Shown here: positions 1 through 6,750 of the stretch, piece after piece | Numbering within the stretch: position 1 is the first letter of the stretch | Layout: each line of letters begins with the position of its first letter | Source: Desulfurococcales archaeon | GTDB taxonomy: Archaea > Thermoproteota > Thermoprotei_A > CAZTBM01 > SZUA-1508 | Direction: 5' to 3' | DNA length: 9,506 nucleotides | NCBI GenBank assembly: GCA_015661855.1 | Contig: DQVH01000104.1 | Coordinates: 1 to 9,506 of the forward strand | The notes under the pieces: model-generated | What the model was told of the DNA's origin: nothing | What the model saw: only the letters and a program-made list of their open reading frames with translations | The model's database searches: none | Translations under genes and position numbers: made by a program

Positions 1-1301
1 CTACCACTAGCCCCTATAGCTATTGCCGACTCTATATATGGCTGACCCATAATTGATAACGCCATACTCCTAGTTACTATAGCTACTCCAGTCCACCCAA
101 AGATTAGTAGTAGTCCAGCTATATGCCATATATTTGGCTGTACCTTGTAAACCATTCTGAGATAATACGAGAATATTATTAGGAATGGTAGAACTGGTAG
201 TGAGTATATTACCTCATTTATTCTCTGAAGAATCTCGTCACCCCATATTCTACCACTACCCCTCAGGTATCCACTTAGAGCACCATAAATAACACCTATT
301 ATTACTGCTGCTACCGAGTATGTAAATCCTAGTAGTAGTGCTAGTTGTGAACCCAACAGTATAGTTACGAAGTTATCTCTACCATTACCATCAGTTCCTA
401 GAAGGCCATAACATGCACCAAGCATTCTAACATTAACTCTCGGTTTAGATAGTTCACCCTTAACATTCTTAGCTTCAATACCTACAACTATCCTGTATAG
501 GCCTTTAAGTGTTCTCGTAGTTAAATTCGATATTCCTGGTTCAGCTACTCTAAATATGAATGGTACTGTTGATTCAGCTTTTATATGGAATCTCCTACTT
601 AGACTTCGTGCAGCATCCTCTCCATCAATAGGTTTCACTAATGATTCAATAATTTTGTGAGCTAGCTCTTCGTGAAACTGTAGTTTAATGTATGTTAGAT
701 TTGTAGGTGGTAGTTTAGCTAGTTCAACATCAGTTATACTAATTCCATCGGGTCTGTAAATATCTAGGTATACTGTAGCATTGAATTCCAAATTCTCAAT
801 TATAACCATAATGTCCTTTCCCAATTCATCCCATCTATTATAGAATTCGAATACATAATAGTAGCCTTTCTTCTCTCTACAAATCCTCTTTAAATCTTCT
901 ATTACGAGTCTCCTCTTTTCAGGTGGATACTTCCTTAACTCCTTCTCATATTTAGCTAGGGTTTTATTGAAGTATAGTTCCCAGAATTCACCTGTAGAAG
1001 CTAGTGTTAGATTTGTTGGTGGAAGATATTTCACTCTAGAGAATAGGTTAATCCATTCTGGTGGTGCCTCTTTAGGATTAAATATCCATCGTGGATTTGT
1101 AGCCCAAACCTCCCTTACATCCTCTGGTACCACTATATTTGCCGCTATAGCCATACTTACTAATATAAATAATATAATTAATCCTGCTATACCAATCTTG
1201 TACCTTCTATATTCAGCCCAGAAATCCTTTAATGCTACTACTTTAATCCTTATAAACTCTGAAATTTGATTAGGTTTGGATCGAGATTTTCCCGATTTCA
1301 C
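1..1301 (-). CDS. dppC: ABC peptide-type importer permease, DppC/OppC family (3' end cut by window edge)
   Basis: Membrane permease subunit of a dipeptide/oligopeptide-type ABC importer (substrates in archaea also include oligosaccharides). 433 codons are visible. A cytoplasmic N-terminus leads to a membrane helix at about residues 36-58. Then comes an unusually long extracytoplasmic segment of about 240 residues, and after it the family signature GTDGNGRD just before the next helices (from about 308). The last visible residues, YIESAIAIGASG, are the EAA-type loop that contacts the ATPase, so perhaps 100 residues lie beyond the edge. The start is GTG at 1301: an in-frame TGA lies two codons upstream, and GGTGGTGA sits just before it. 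It begins 20 bases after dppB stops, so one operon is likely. The motif LPPTNLT occurs twice in the insert (residues 93-99 and 197-203). Family assignment is firm; the substrate is not known. Confidence 0.9.
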   Translation of the reverse strand, partial: MKSGKSRSKPNQISEFIRIKVVALKDFWAEYRRYKIGIAGLIILFILVSMAIAANIVVPEDVREVWATNPRWIFNPKEAPPEWINLFSRVKYLPPTNLTLASTGEFWELYFNKTLAKYEKELRKYPPEKRRLVIEDLKRICREKKGYYYVFEFYNRWDELGKDIMVIIENLEFNATVYLDIYRPDGISITDVELAKLPPTNLTYIKLQFHEELAHKIIESLVKPIDGEDAARSLSRRFHIKAESTVPFIFRVAEPGISNLTTRTLKGLYRIVVGIEAKNVKGELSKPRVNVRMLGACYGLLGTDGNGRDNFVTILLGSQLALLLGFTYSVAAVIIGVIYGALSGYLRGSGRIWGDEILQRINEVIYSLPVLPFLIIFSYYLRMVYKVQPNIWHIAGLLLIFGWTGVAIVTRSMALSIMGQPYIESAIAIGASG

Positions 1302-1321
1302 ATTTCACCACCTATGAGGGT

Positions 1322-2371
1322 TTATGCCGTTTTAATTCTAGGATCTAGTAGTCCATAGATTAAGTCTAGAATGTACTTTGTTATCACAATTAACATTATT
1401 GATAGATAGGTTATACCGGTTACTACTGGCGTATCAGAATTAGCTAGTGCAGTATAGTATAGTCTACCCATACCTGGCCATTGGAATACTATTTCACTAA
1501 TTATAGCTCCAAAGAATGAGAATATTATTGTGAATGTAGACATAGTTGTTATTGGTGGACTTATAACTCTTAGTACATGCTTAAACAGTATATCCCTATC
1601 GGGTAGACCCTTAGCTTGAGCCATCATTACAAAGTCCTCCTGGAATGCACTTAAAGCAATATTTCTAGCATACCAGGCTAGTCCACCAAATGCTACAAAT
1701 ATTATCGTTATTAATGGTAATGTCATATGGTGTAGATACCATAATATAAGCGATCCTAGATTAGCTTTAACACTTTCAGGTATATACTCCCATGCAGCTG
1801 ACGGGAATATTTTTAAAGTGTATGCGAAGAATAGTATGAGGAGCATACCAAGCCAGTACATTGGCATACTATAGGTGGTTAAGGCTAGTACTGATAGGGA
1901 TCTATCAAAGATACCACCCCTCTTGTAAGCTGCGAAAAGACCTACCATAATACCTATAGCGACAGCTATAATATATGCTGTTGTGAATAGTAGTGCAGTT
2001 CTACCTAAAGCTACTAGAAGTATTGATCTAACATCAGCTGTTGCACCATAAGCTGGATACCGCTGTCTAGCTTCACCAAAGTCGAGTGTTAGAGCTCTAA
2101 TCATCCACCTAAAAGCCTTAATGTATAGTGGCTCATTAAGCTTATACTTAACGTTAAACAAGTACTCTCTATACTCTTCAATTCTCTTCTTCATCTCCTC
2201 AGGTGGTAAACCCTTAAGACCACGTGCATAGTTTTGAAGTTCCTCGTAAGCTCTAGTCTCTAACTCCTGTATTTCTAGAGCAGAGAATATGAATACCGAT
2301 ATGAGTAGTGCAACTAGTAGTACTAGGAGAGCGTTAAGTCCACGTGTAACTACGTATCTCCCATAACCCAC
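1322..2371 (-). CDS. dppB: ABC peptide-type importer permease, DppB/OppB family
   Basis: First permease subunit of the same importer, about 349 residues. The N-terminus (GYGRYVVTRG) and first helix (about 12-31) are typical of DppB. They are followed by a charged extracytoplasmic stretch (about 35-85), longer than in common bacterial versions. A core of about five more helices follows. The ATPase-contact loop reads EDFVMMAQAKGLPDRDILFK (about 245-264). The late signatures WPGMGRL and the C-terminal LLDPRI are also present. An upstream in-frame GTG at 2380 is possible. I prefer GTG at 2371 because AAGGTGG stands five bases before it and the TATA box at 2407-2414 predicts transcription starting near 2385. 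dppC follows after 20 bases. No ATPase or solute-binding protein gene is visible in the window. Confidence 0.92.
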   Translation of the reverse strand: MGYGRYVVTRGLNALLVLLVALLISVFIFSALEIQELETRAYEELQNYARGLKGLPPEEMKKRIEEYREYLFNVKYKLNEPLYIKAFRWMIRALTLDFGEARQRYPAYGATADVRSILLVALGRTALLFTTAYIIAVAIGIMVGLFAAYKRGGIFDRSLSVLALTTYSMPMYWLGMLLILFFAYTLKIFPSAAWEYIPESVKANLGSLILWYLHHMTLPLITIIFVAFGGLAWYARNIALSAFQEDFVMMAQAKGLPDRDILFKHVLRVISPPITTMSTFTIIFSFFGAIISEIVFQWPGMGRLYYTALANSDTPVVTGITYLSIMLIVITKYILDLIYGLLDPRIKTA

Positions 2372-2406
2372 AAGTACCACCTTAAGATAAGACTAATTAG
2401 GTAGCA

Positions 2407-2414
2407 TATATAAA
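2407..2414 (-). promoter_or_regulatory. TATA box of the dppBC operon
   Basis: Read on the minus strand this is TTTATATA, a good archaeal TATA element. It predicts a transcript start near 2385 and a leader of about 14 bases containing AAGGTGG ahead of the GTG at 2371. The position is inferred from spacing only. Confidence 0.6.
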
Positions 2415-2455
2415 CCTTATGTGTCCTATGTGAGAGTATAGTTAAACCTTTCAGG

Positions 2456-2477
2456 TTAAATGTGATTACACATTTAA
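2456..2477. promoter_or_regulatory. Perfect 9-base inverted repeat, candidate operator in the divergent promoter region
   Basis: TTAAATGTG and CACATTTAA are perfect inverted copies separated by ATTA. The right arm overlaps the TATA-like TTTAAATA at 2473-2480, so a protein bound here would block the rightward promoter. It is also about 42 bases upstream of the dpp TATA box. A second, shorter inverted repeat (AACCT-TTC-AGGTT, 2445-2457) abuts it. Operator function is inferred from position. An AT-rich palindrome of this length could arise by chance in a window this size. Confidence 0.45.
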
Positions 2478-2480
2478 ATA
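2473..2480 (+). promoter_or_regulatory. TATA box of the rightward membrane-protein gene
   Basis: TTTAAATA lies about 60 bases before the ATG at 2535. It predicts a transcript start near 2503 and a leader of about 30 bases that includes the ribosome site AGGTGA (2521-2526). Confidence 0.45.
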
Positions 2481-2534
2481 GTACATAATGCTTATTAGCT
2501 TTCTAAAGCTAGACTTGTTTAGGTGAAGTATTTA

Positions 2535-3041
2535 ATGTCGTTTGAGCGTAACTACAACCTTTATTTCGGTATAAGTGTGCTAATAGTTATAATAGCATTC
2601 ATTCTATCCATTATATCACTTCAAACATATGAGGTAGTAGAGGAGAAGACAGTTAAACTAAACCCTACTAATGGTATACATGAACCCCTTCTATCAATAC
2701 TTAATTATTCACGATATGGGAATGTTAAGAATGCTACCCTATACTTTCAGTCAAACTCGAATACACCAGTTAACATCATTGTATTCGATTACCCTAAAGT
2801 ATACAATGTTACAGTTAAACCCTATAGTGTAGAAGCTATTAAGCTAGATAGGTTGGAGAATGTAATTGTATCCGTGAGCCCCATAAATAATAGTATAATT
2901 ATGAGTTTAAGGGTTACTATAGAGTCTAGACCATACCTAGCCCTATCAATACTATCATTTATACTCTTCATTGTAGGTTTTGGGTTAACATTAGCACTTA
3001 TCACGTATAAGCTTTCACATAGAGTAACATTAATTCGCTAA
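2535..3041 (+). CDS. Small membrane-anchored protein with an extracytoplasmic domain, unknown function
   Basis: 168 residues; I do not recognise a family. It has a helix at about 11-30, a mostly polar, beta-looking extracytoplasmic region at about 32-133, a second helix at about 134-158 and a short basic tail. The loop carries four N-glycosylation sequons (NYS at 57, NAT at 66, NVT at 91, NNS at 118), as expected for an archaeal surface-exposed domain. The start is ATG at 2535 because AGGTGA lies eight bases upstream. An in-frame GTG at 2523 would overlap that site. It is transcribed away from dppBC across a shared control region, so a role in envelope or uptake is possible but unproven. moaC follows after 45 bases. 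That it is a real gene rests on length, topology and the promoter/ribosome-site arrangement. Confidence 0.75.
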   Translation: MSFERNYNLYFGISVLIVIIAFILSIISLQTYEVVEEKTVKLNPTNGIHEPLLSILNYSRYGNVKNATLYFQSNSNTPVNIIVFDYPKVYNVTVKPYSVEAIKLDRLENVIVSVSPINNSIIMSLRVTIESRPYLALSILSFILFIVGFGLTLALITYKLSHRVTLIR

Positions 3042-3086
3042 CCCTAAACCATTCATATAGGATAGTTGGTGGAGGGTTTAACCTTT

Positions 3087-3530
3087 ATGAGTGTGAGAAT
3101 GGTGGATGTGACTTCTAAACCTGAAGTTTATAGAGAGGCTATAGCTGAGGGTAAGATTAGGTTGAGGAGGGAGACATTAGAGCTTATTAGGAGTGGTAGA
3201 GTTGAAAAGGGTGATGTTTTAACAGCTTCACAAGTAGCTGCAATACTTGCAGTTAAGAGGACACCAGACATTATACCACTATGCCATCCAATACCAATAA
3301 CCCATATTGCAGTAGACTGGTTTTATGGTGAAGACTATCTTGGGGTTAGAGTTAAAGTTAAAACTACAGCTAAAACAGGTGCTGAAATGGAGGCTTTAAC
3401 AGGAGTTTTAGTTGCTCTATTGAATGTATGGGATATGGTTAAAAAGTACGAGAAGGATGAGAAAGGTGAATACCCAAACACGTTAATCTACGATGTAAGA
3501 GTTATAAGGAAGTTTAAACAGGGAGGCTGA
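3087..3530 (+). CDS. moaC: Cyclic pyranopterin monophosphate synthase MoaC
   Basis: Converts the MoaA product 3',8-cyclo-7,8-dihydro-GTP to cyclic pyranopterin monophosphate, the first stage of molybdopterin synthesis. In hyperthermophilic archaea this cofactor often serves tungsten enzymes. The 147-residue protein covers the full family, from MVDVTSK (5-11) through IPLCHPIPI (63-71), KTGAEMEALTG (96-106) and WDMVKKYEKDEKGEYP (115-130). By alignment to my memory of E. coli MoaC, the active-site residues K51, H77, E112, E114, D128 and K131 are all present, as K41, H67, E100, E102, D116 and K119. The start is ATG at 3087, with GGAGGG ten bases upstream. Longer TTG/GTG starts at 3066/3069 would overlap that site. 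No other molybdenum cofactor gene is in the window. Confidence 0.95.
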   Translation: MSVRMVDVTSKPEVYREAIAEGKIRLRRETLELIRSGRVEKGDVLTASQVAAILAVKRTPDIIPLCHPIPITHIAVDWFYGEDYLGVRVKVKTTAKTGAEMEALTGVLVALLNVWDMVKKYEKDEKGEYPNTLIYDVRVIRKFKQGG

Positions 3531-3567
3531 CTAGTAGAATACTGGGTTGTCAGGGTATTACGTAGAT

Positions 3568-4044
3568 ATGTCACTAGTACCCTACGTTCCAACACCAGAA
3601 AGTATTATCAAGAAGATTCTACAACTAGCTAACGTAACATCAGATGATGTAGTATACGATTTAGGCTGTGGTGATGGTAGAGTCGTTATTACTGCAGCTA
3701 AATACTTTGGAGCTAAAGCTAAAGGTATAGAGATTAGGAGGGATCTTGTTGAGGAGGCTAGACAGAGAGTTGCTAAGGAGGGTTTACAGGATAAAGTTGA
3801 GATAATAGAGGGTGATATACGTTCAACACCAATACATGATGCTACCGTAGTATACATGTACCTACTAACAAGTGTAAATGAGAAACTGAAAACAAAACTA
3901 CAGTCAGAACTTAAACCTGGAACTAGAATTATAAGTTTAGACTTTGAAATTCCCGGATGGAATCCTGTGAAAAGAGTACACATCTGGGATGGATACAGGT
4001 ATAGATCAGTATACTTCTACGTAATAGGGAAGTCGGATAAATAG
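3568..4044 (+). CDS. aKMT-like protein-lysine methyltransferase (class I, SAM-dependent, Dot1-related)
   Basis: A Rossmann-fold methyltransferase of about 158 residues with no extra domain. Visible signatures are the N-terminal PYVPTPE, motif I VVYDLGCGDGR, the acidic residue closing beta-2 (GIEIRRD), and VEIIEGDIR. They continue with ATVVYMYLLTSVNEKLK, the stretch LKPGTRIISLDFEIPGWNP, and YFYVIG at the end. This layout and much of the wording match my memory of Sulfolobus islandicus aKMT (aKMT4), which broadly methylates surface lysines of crenarchaeal proteins including the chromatin protein Cren7. The match is from memory, not a search. The start is uncertain: ATG 3568 has only a weak AGGGT 11 bases upstream, and an in-frame TTG at 3547 has no ribosome site. 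No TATA box is seen after moaC, so the two may share a transcript. Confidence 0.85.
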   Translation: MSLVPYVPTPESIIKKILQLANVTSDDVVYDLGCGDGRVVITAAKYFGAKAKGIEIRRDLVEEARQRVAKEGLQDKVEIIEGDIRSTPIHDATVVYMYLLTSVNEKLKTKLQSELKPGTRIISLDFEIPGWNPVKRVHIWDGYRYRSVYFYVIGKSDK

Positions 4045-4251
4045 TACATCTCTGTAAACTCACACACTCTTAAAATAAAGTTTATATTTTTCTGGTTACA
4101 TTATGTTAACTGTACAACCTATTGGATGTGATGTCCTTGGAAGTATACTGAAAACATGTAACTACACTACTCAGTACCATAAACTTCAATTCCTAAAGGG
4201 AGAGTATTATATACTCATTCTAAATAGCTGTGTCAGCTGGGGTGTCTAGGT
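4045..4251. other. 207-base intergenic region before valS with an upstream TATA/T-rich element and a 48-codon open frame
   Basis: A T-rich stretch at 4080-4091 (TTTATATTTTTCT) reads as a good TATA box preceded by the purine-rich AAAATAAAG. It could equally end transcription of the methyltransferase. ATG at 4103 opens a 48-codon frame closing with TAG at 4247-4249, three bases before the valS start. That ATG has no ribosome site and lies only about 18 bases after the TATA centre, so I do not call it a gene. The 15-mer TACTGAAAACATGTA (4146-4160) recurs with one change at 9258-9272. The valS-proximal promoter lies at 4202-4216. Confidence 0.4.
4202..4216 (+). promoter_or_regulatory. Probable valS promoter, TATA box inside a small palindrome
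   Basis: GAGTAT-TAT-ATACTC is a perfect 6-base inverted repeat containing TTATATAC. From its centre a transcript would start near 4237, leaving about 15 bases of leader with the ribosome site GGGGTG (4239-4244) seven bases before the GTG. The T-rich element at 4080 is an alternative, longer-leader promoter. Confidence 0.5.
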
Positions 4252-6687
4252 GTGAGTATAGAGTTTCCAACTAGGTATAACCATAAGGATATTGAGGGTA
4301 AGTGGCAAAGGTTATGGGAGGAGTGGGGAATATACAGGTTCGATCGAGAGGATAGGAGTAGACCTGTATTTGTAATAAATACTCCACCACCATACCCTAG
4401 TGGAGACTTCCATGTAGGTAATGCGTTAAACCATTCATACATAGATTTCGTAGCTAGATATAAGAGAATGAGGGGGTATAACGTATTATTCCCTCAAGGC
4501 TGGGACTGCCATGGATTACCAACCGAGGTTAGAGTTGAAAAGGCTATAGGTAAGACTAAGAGGCAGATTCCTAGTGAGGAGTTTTTAAGGTTATGTAGGA
4601 AGTATACTGAGGAATGGATTAAGCCTATGAAGAAGGCTATTAAATCTCTAGGCTGTAGTATCGACTGGACAACAGAGTATAAGACTATGGATCCAGACTA
4701 TTGGAGGAGAACACAGTTAAGCTTTATTGAAATGTACAGGAAAGGTTACGTCTATCTAGGTGAACACCCAGTACACTGGTGTCCTAGATGTGAAACAGCA
4801 CTTGCTGAAGCAGAGGTAGAGTATGTCACTGTAATTAGAAACCTATACTACTTCAACTTCAAACTAGACGATGGAACACCAATAACAGTTGCATCAACAA
4901 GACCTGAACTCATACCAGCATGTGTTGCACTACTAGTACACCCAGACGACGAGAGATACAAGAATATTGTTGGGAGGAAAGCTGAAACACCACTATATGG
5001 TAGAATAGTACCCATACTATCAGATCCAGACGTTGATCCATCATTTGGTACAGGAATAGTTATGGTCTGTACCTATGGTGATAAAGCTGATGTGAAATGG
5101 CAGAAGAGATACAATCTACCAGTAATAAAAGCTATAGATGAAAGAGGCTTAATGACCGATGCTGCAGGATTCCTAAAAGGTTTAACAGTAGAGGAGGCTA
5201 GAAAGAGGATTGTTGAAAAACTTAGAGAAAAGGGTTTACTAGTTAAAGTTGAGAAGATAACAAGTAATATTGGTACCTGTTGGAGATGCCATACACCAGT
5301 AGAGATAATACCCGCTAGGCAATGGTTTGTTAAAACTAGAGTTCTAGCTGAGAAGGTATTAAAAGAAGCTAGAGAGAAGATTAAGTGGATACCAGCACAC
5401 GCCTATAAAAGACTTGAAGACTGGGTTAAAAGCTTAGACTGGGACTGGACTATTTCAAGAAAGAGAGTATTTGGTACACCATTCCCAGTATGGTATTGTG
5501 AGAGAGGACACATAATAGTAGCTGATCCATCATGGCTACCTATCGATCCAAGAAAGGATAAACCACCTATAGATAAGTGTCCACACTGTGGTGGTAAACT
5601 CATACCGGAAACAGATGTAATGGATACATGGATGGACTCTAGTATTTCAGCAGCTGTTCACGCTGGATGGCCTGATAACCTAGATGAAAGACTTTTACCA
5701 GCAGATTTACAGCCAAACGGCTACGATATTATTAGGACTTGGGACTACTATCTAATAGTTAGAGGTTTAATACTATTCGGTAAACCACAATTCAAAGTAG
5801 CATTAATTAACGGTATGGTTCGTGGAACTGATGGTAGAATGATGCATAAGAGCTATGGAAACTACGTTAGCCTACTAGAGGTTATTGAAAAGTATGGTGC
5901 AGACGCATTTAGATTATGGGTTGCACAAGCAGCATCTACAGGTAGTGATGTAAGATTTAACTGGAATGGACTAGAATTCGCAAAAAGATTCCTAGTAAAA
6001 CTATGGAATGCAGCTAGACTCTCAAGAATATTCTTAGAAGGCTACGAGTATAGAGAGCTAGACCTAAACAGTCTTAGACTAACTGATAAGTGGATTCTAG
6101 GAGAACTAGATGAAACAATAGTGGATGTTACAAATGCTATGGAGGAATACGACTTCATAAGAGCTAGTAGTAAACTAATAGACTTTGTATGGCATAAACT
6201 ATGTGACCACTACCTAGAAGCTATAAAGTATAGAATGAACCTTACCGGTATTACTAGAGAAGCTGTATCATACACACTATACACAGTACTATTAAAGACA
6301 CTAGCTATGCTATCAGTATTTACACCACACATATGCGACGAAATATACTATAGACTCTTCAAGGGTAAACCGTGGAAGAGTATAACCATAGCCCCATGGC
6401 CTAAACCACTAAACATACCTAGAGAGGATGTAGAGAAAGGTAAACTAGTAATTAGGGTTATAGCTGAAATGAGGAGAGTTAAACACGATAAGAGAATACC
6501 ACTAAATGCTCCAATAGAGAAAGCAGTAATATATGTAAGCAGTAAAAACGTATACGATACACTACTAACAAGTATAGACGATATAAAAGGTACACTAAGA
6601 ATAAAAACACTAGAAATAACTCTATCAGATAAGGAGAGAGGAAAGTACAGTATTAAAGAGTACCCCGAAATAACATTTACAATGTAG
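4252..6687 (+). CDS. valS: Valyl-tRNA synthetase (class Ia, archaeal type)
   Basis: Charges tRNA-Val with valine and edits mischarged threonine. 811 residues, right for archaeal ValRS and far shorter than IleRS. In order: PPPYPSGDFHVGN (45-57; HVGN is the HIGH signature); FPQGWDCHGLPTE; a zinc-type HWCPRC (175-180); the CP1 editing domain (about 195-345) with ASTRPEL (214-220) and FGTGIV. Next come a CWRC knuckle (343-346), IPARQWFVKT, DWDWTISRKRVFGTPFPVWYC, a second Cys cluster (CPHC, 443-446) and DTWMDSS (458-464). The KMSKS loop reads MMHKS (530-534): the key second lysine (K533) is kept, but the first lysine and middle serine are replaced. A helical anticodon-binding domain fills about 600-740. 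The start is GTG, with GGGGTG seven bases upstream. It ends with tandem TAG stops. Arginine codons shift from AGG to AGA along the gene. Confidence 0.96.
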   Translation: MSIEFPTRYNHKDIEGKWQRLWEEWGIYRFDREDRSRPVFVINTPPPYPSGDFHVGNALNHSYIDFVARYKRMRGYNVLFPQGWDCHGLPTEVRVEKAIGKTKRQIPSEEFLRLCRKYTEEWIKPMKKAIKSLGCSIDWTTEYKTMDPDYWRRTQLSFIEMYRKGYVYLGEHPVHWCPRCETALAEAEVEYVTVIRNLYYFNFKLDDGTPITVASTRPELIPACVALLVHPDDERYKNIVGRKAETPLYGRIVPILSDPDVDPSFGTGIVMVCTYGDKADVKWQKRYNLPVIKAIDERGLMTDAAGFLKGLTVEEARKRIVEKLREKGLLVKVEKITSNIGTCWRCHTPVEIIPARQWFVKTRVLAEKVLKEAREKIKWIPAHAYKRLEDWVKSLDWDWTISRKRVFGTPFPVWYCERGHIIVADPSWLPIDPRKDKPPIDKCPHCGGKLIPETDVMDTWMDSSISAAVHAGWPDNLDERLLPADLQPNGYDIIRTWDYYLIVRGLILFGKPQFKVALINGMVRGTDGRMMHKSYGNYVSLLEVIEKYGADAFRLWVAQAASTGSDVRFNWNGLEFAKRFLVKLWNAARLSRIFLEGYEYRELDLNSLRLTDKWILGELDETIVDVTNAMEEYDFIRASSKLIDFVWHKLCDHYLEAIKYRMNLTGITREAVSYTLYTVLLKTLAMLSVFTPHICDEIYYRLFKGKPWKSITIAPWPKPLNIPREDVEKGKLVIRVIAEMRRVKHDKRIPLNAPIEKAVIYVSSKNVYDTLLTSIDDIKGTLRIKTLEITLSDKERGKYSIKEYPEITFTM

Positions 6688-6689
6688 TA

Positions 6690-6750
6690 GCTGAGAAAAC
6701 CCTTCAGCAACACCAACCATATATCATAACGTCTATATTTATAATTTATT
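6690..6750. terminator. Convergent gene junction with weak hairpin and T-rich tract
   Basis: The gap between the ends of valS and the PAP2 gene holds a short inverted repeat, GCTGA (6690-6694) with TCAGC (6704-6708). A T-rich run from about 6730 follows and could end valS transcription. On the other strand the TTTTCT complement of 6694-6700 could serve the PAP2 operon. Archaeal termination relies mainly on T-tracts, so this is plausible but weak. Confidence 0.3.

Noticed and set aside
967..1269. A plus-strand 100-codon open frame opposite dppC
   Set aside because: It lies inside the clear minus-strand permease frame, has no ribosome site, and its sequence is just the complement of DppC coding. 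The same reasoning removes frames opposite the methyltransferase (3582-3983), valS (4233-4442, 5403-5603, 6348-6716), the macro gene (7989-8249) and the COG2426 gene (8760-8975, 8991-9224).
2822..3004. A 60-codon minus-strand frame opposite the small membrane protein
   Set aside because: The plus-strand frame has a promoter, a ribosome site, two membrane helices and glycosylation sequons. The opposite frame has none of these.
4128..4160. Possible C/D-box sRNA: GTGATGT, then CTGA 13 bases later
   Set aside because: The C-like box is imperfect, and no second C'/D pair follows at the expected spacing, so a complete guide RNA cannot be supported.
4103..4249. 48-codon open frame as a confident small gene
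   Set aside because: It has no ribosome site before the ATG, poor spacing to the TATA-like element and mixed leucine codons unlike its neighbours. The likely valS promoter also lies inside it. It is kept only as a question in the findings.
4252..6687. Isoleucyl-tRNA synthetase as the identity of this gene
   Set aside because: At 811 residues it is too short for archaeal IleRS (about 1,000 or more), and the GWDCHGLPTE, DWDWTISRKRVFGTP and DTWMDSS wording follows archaeal ValRS.
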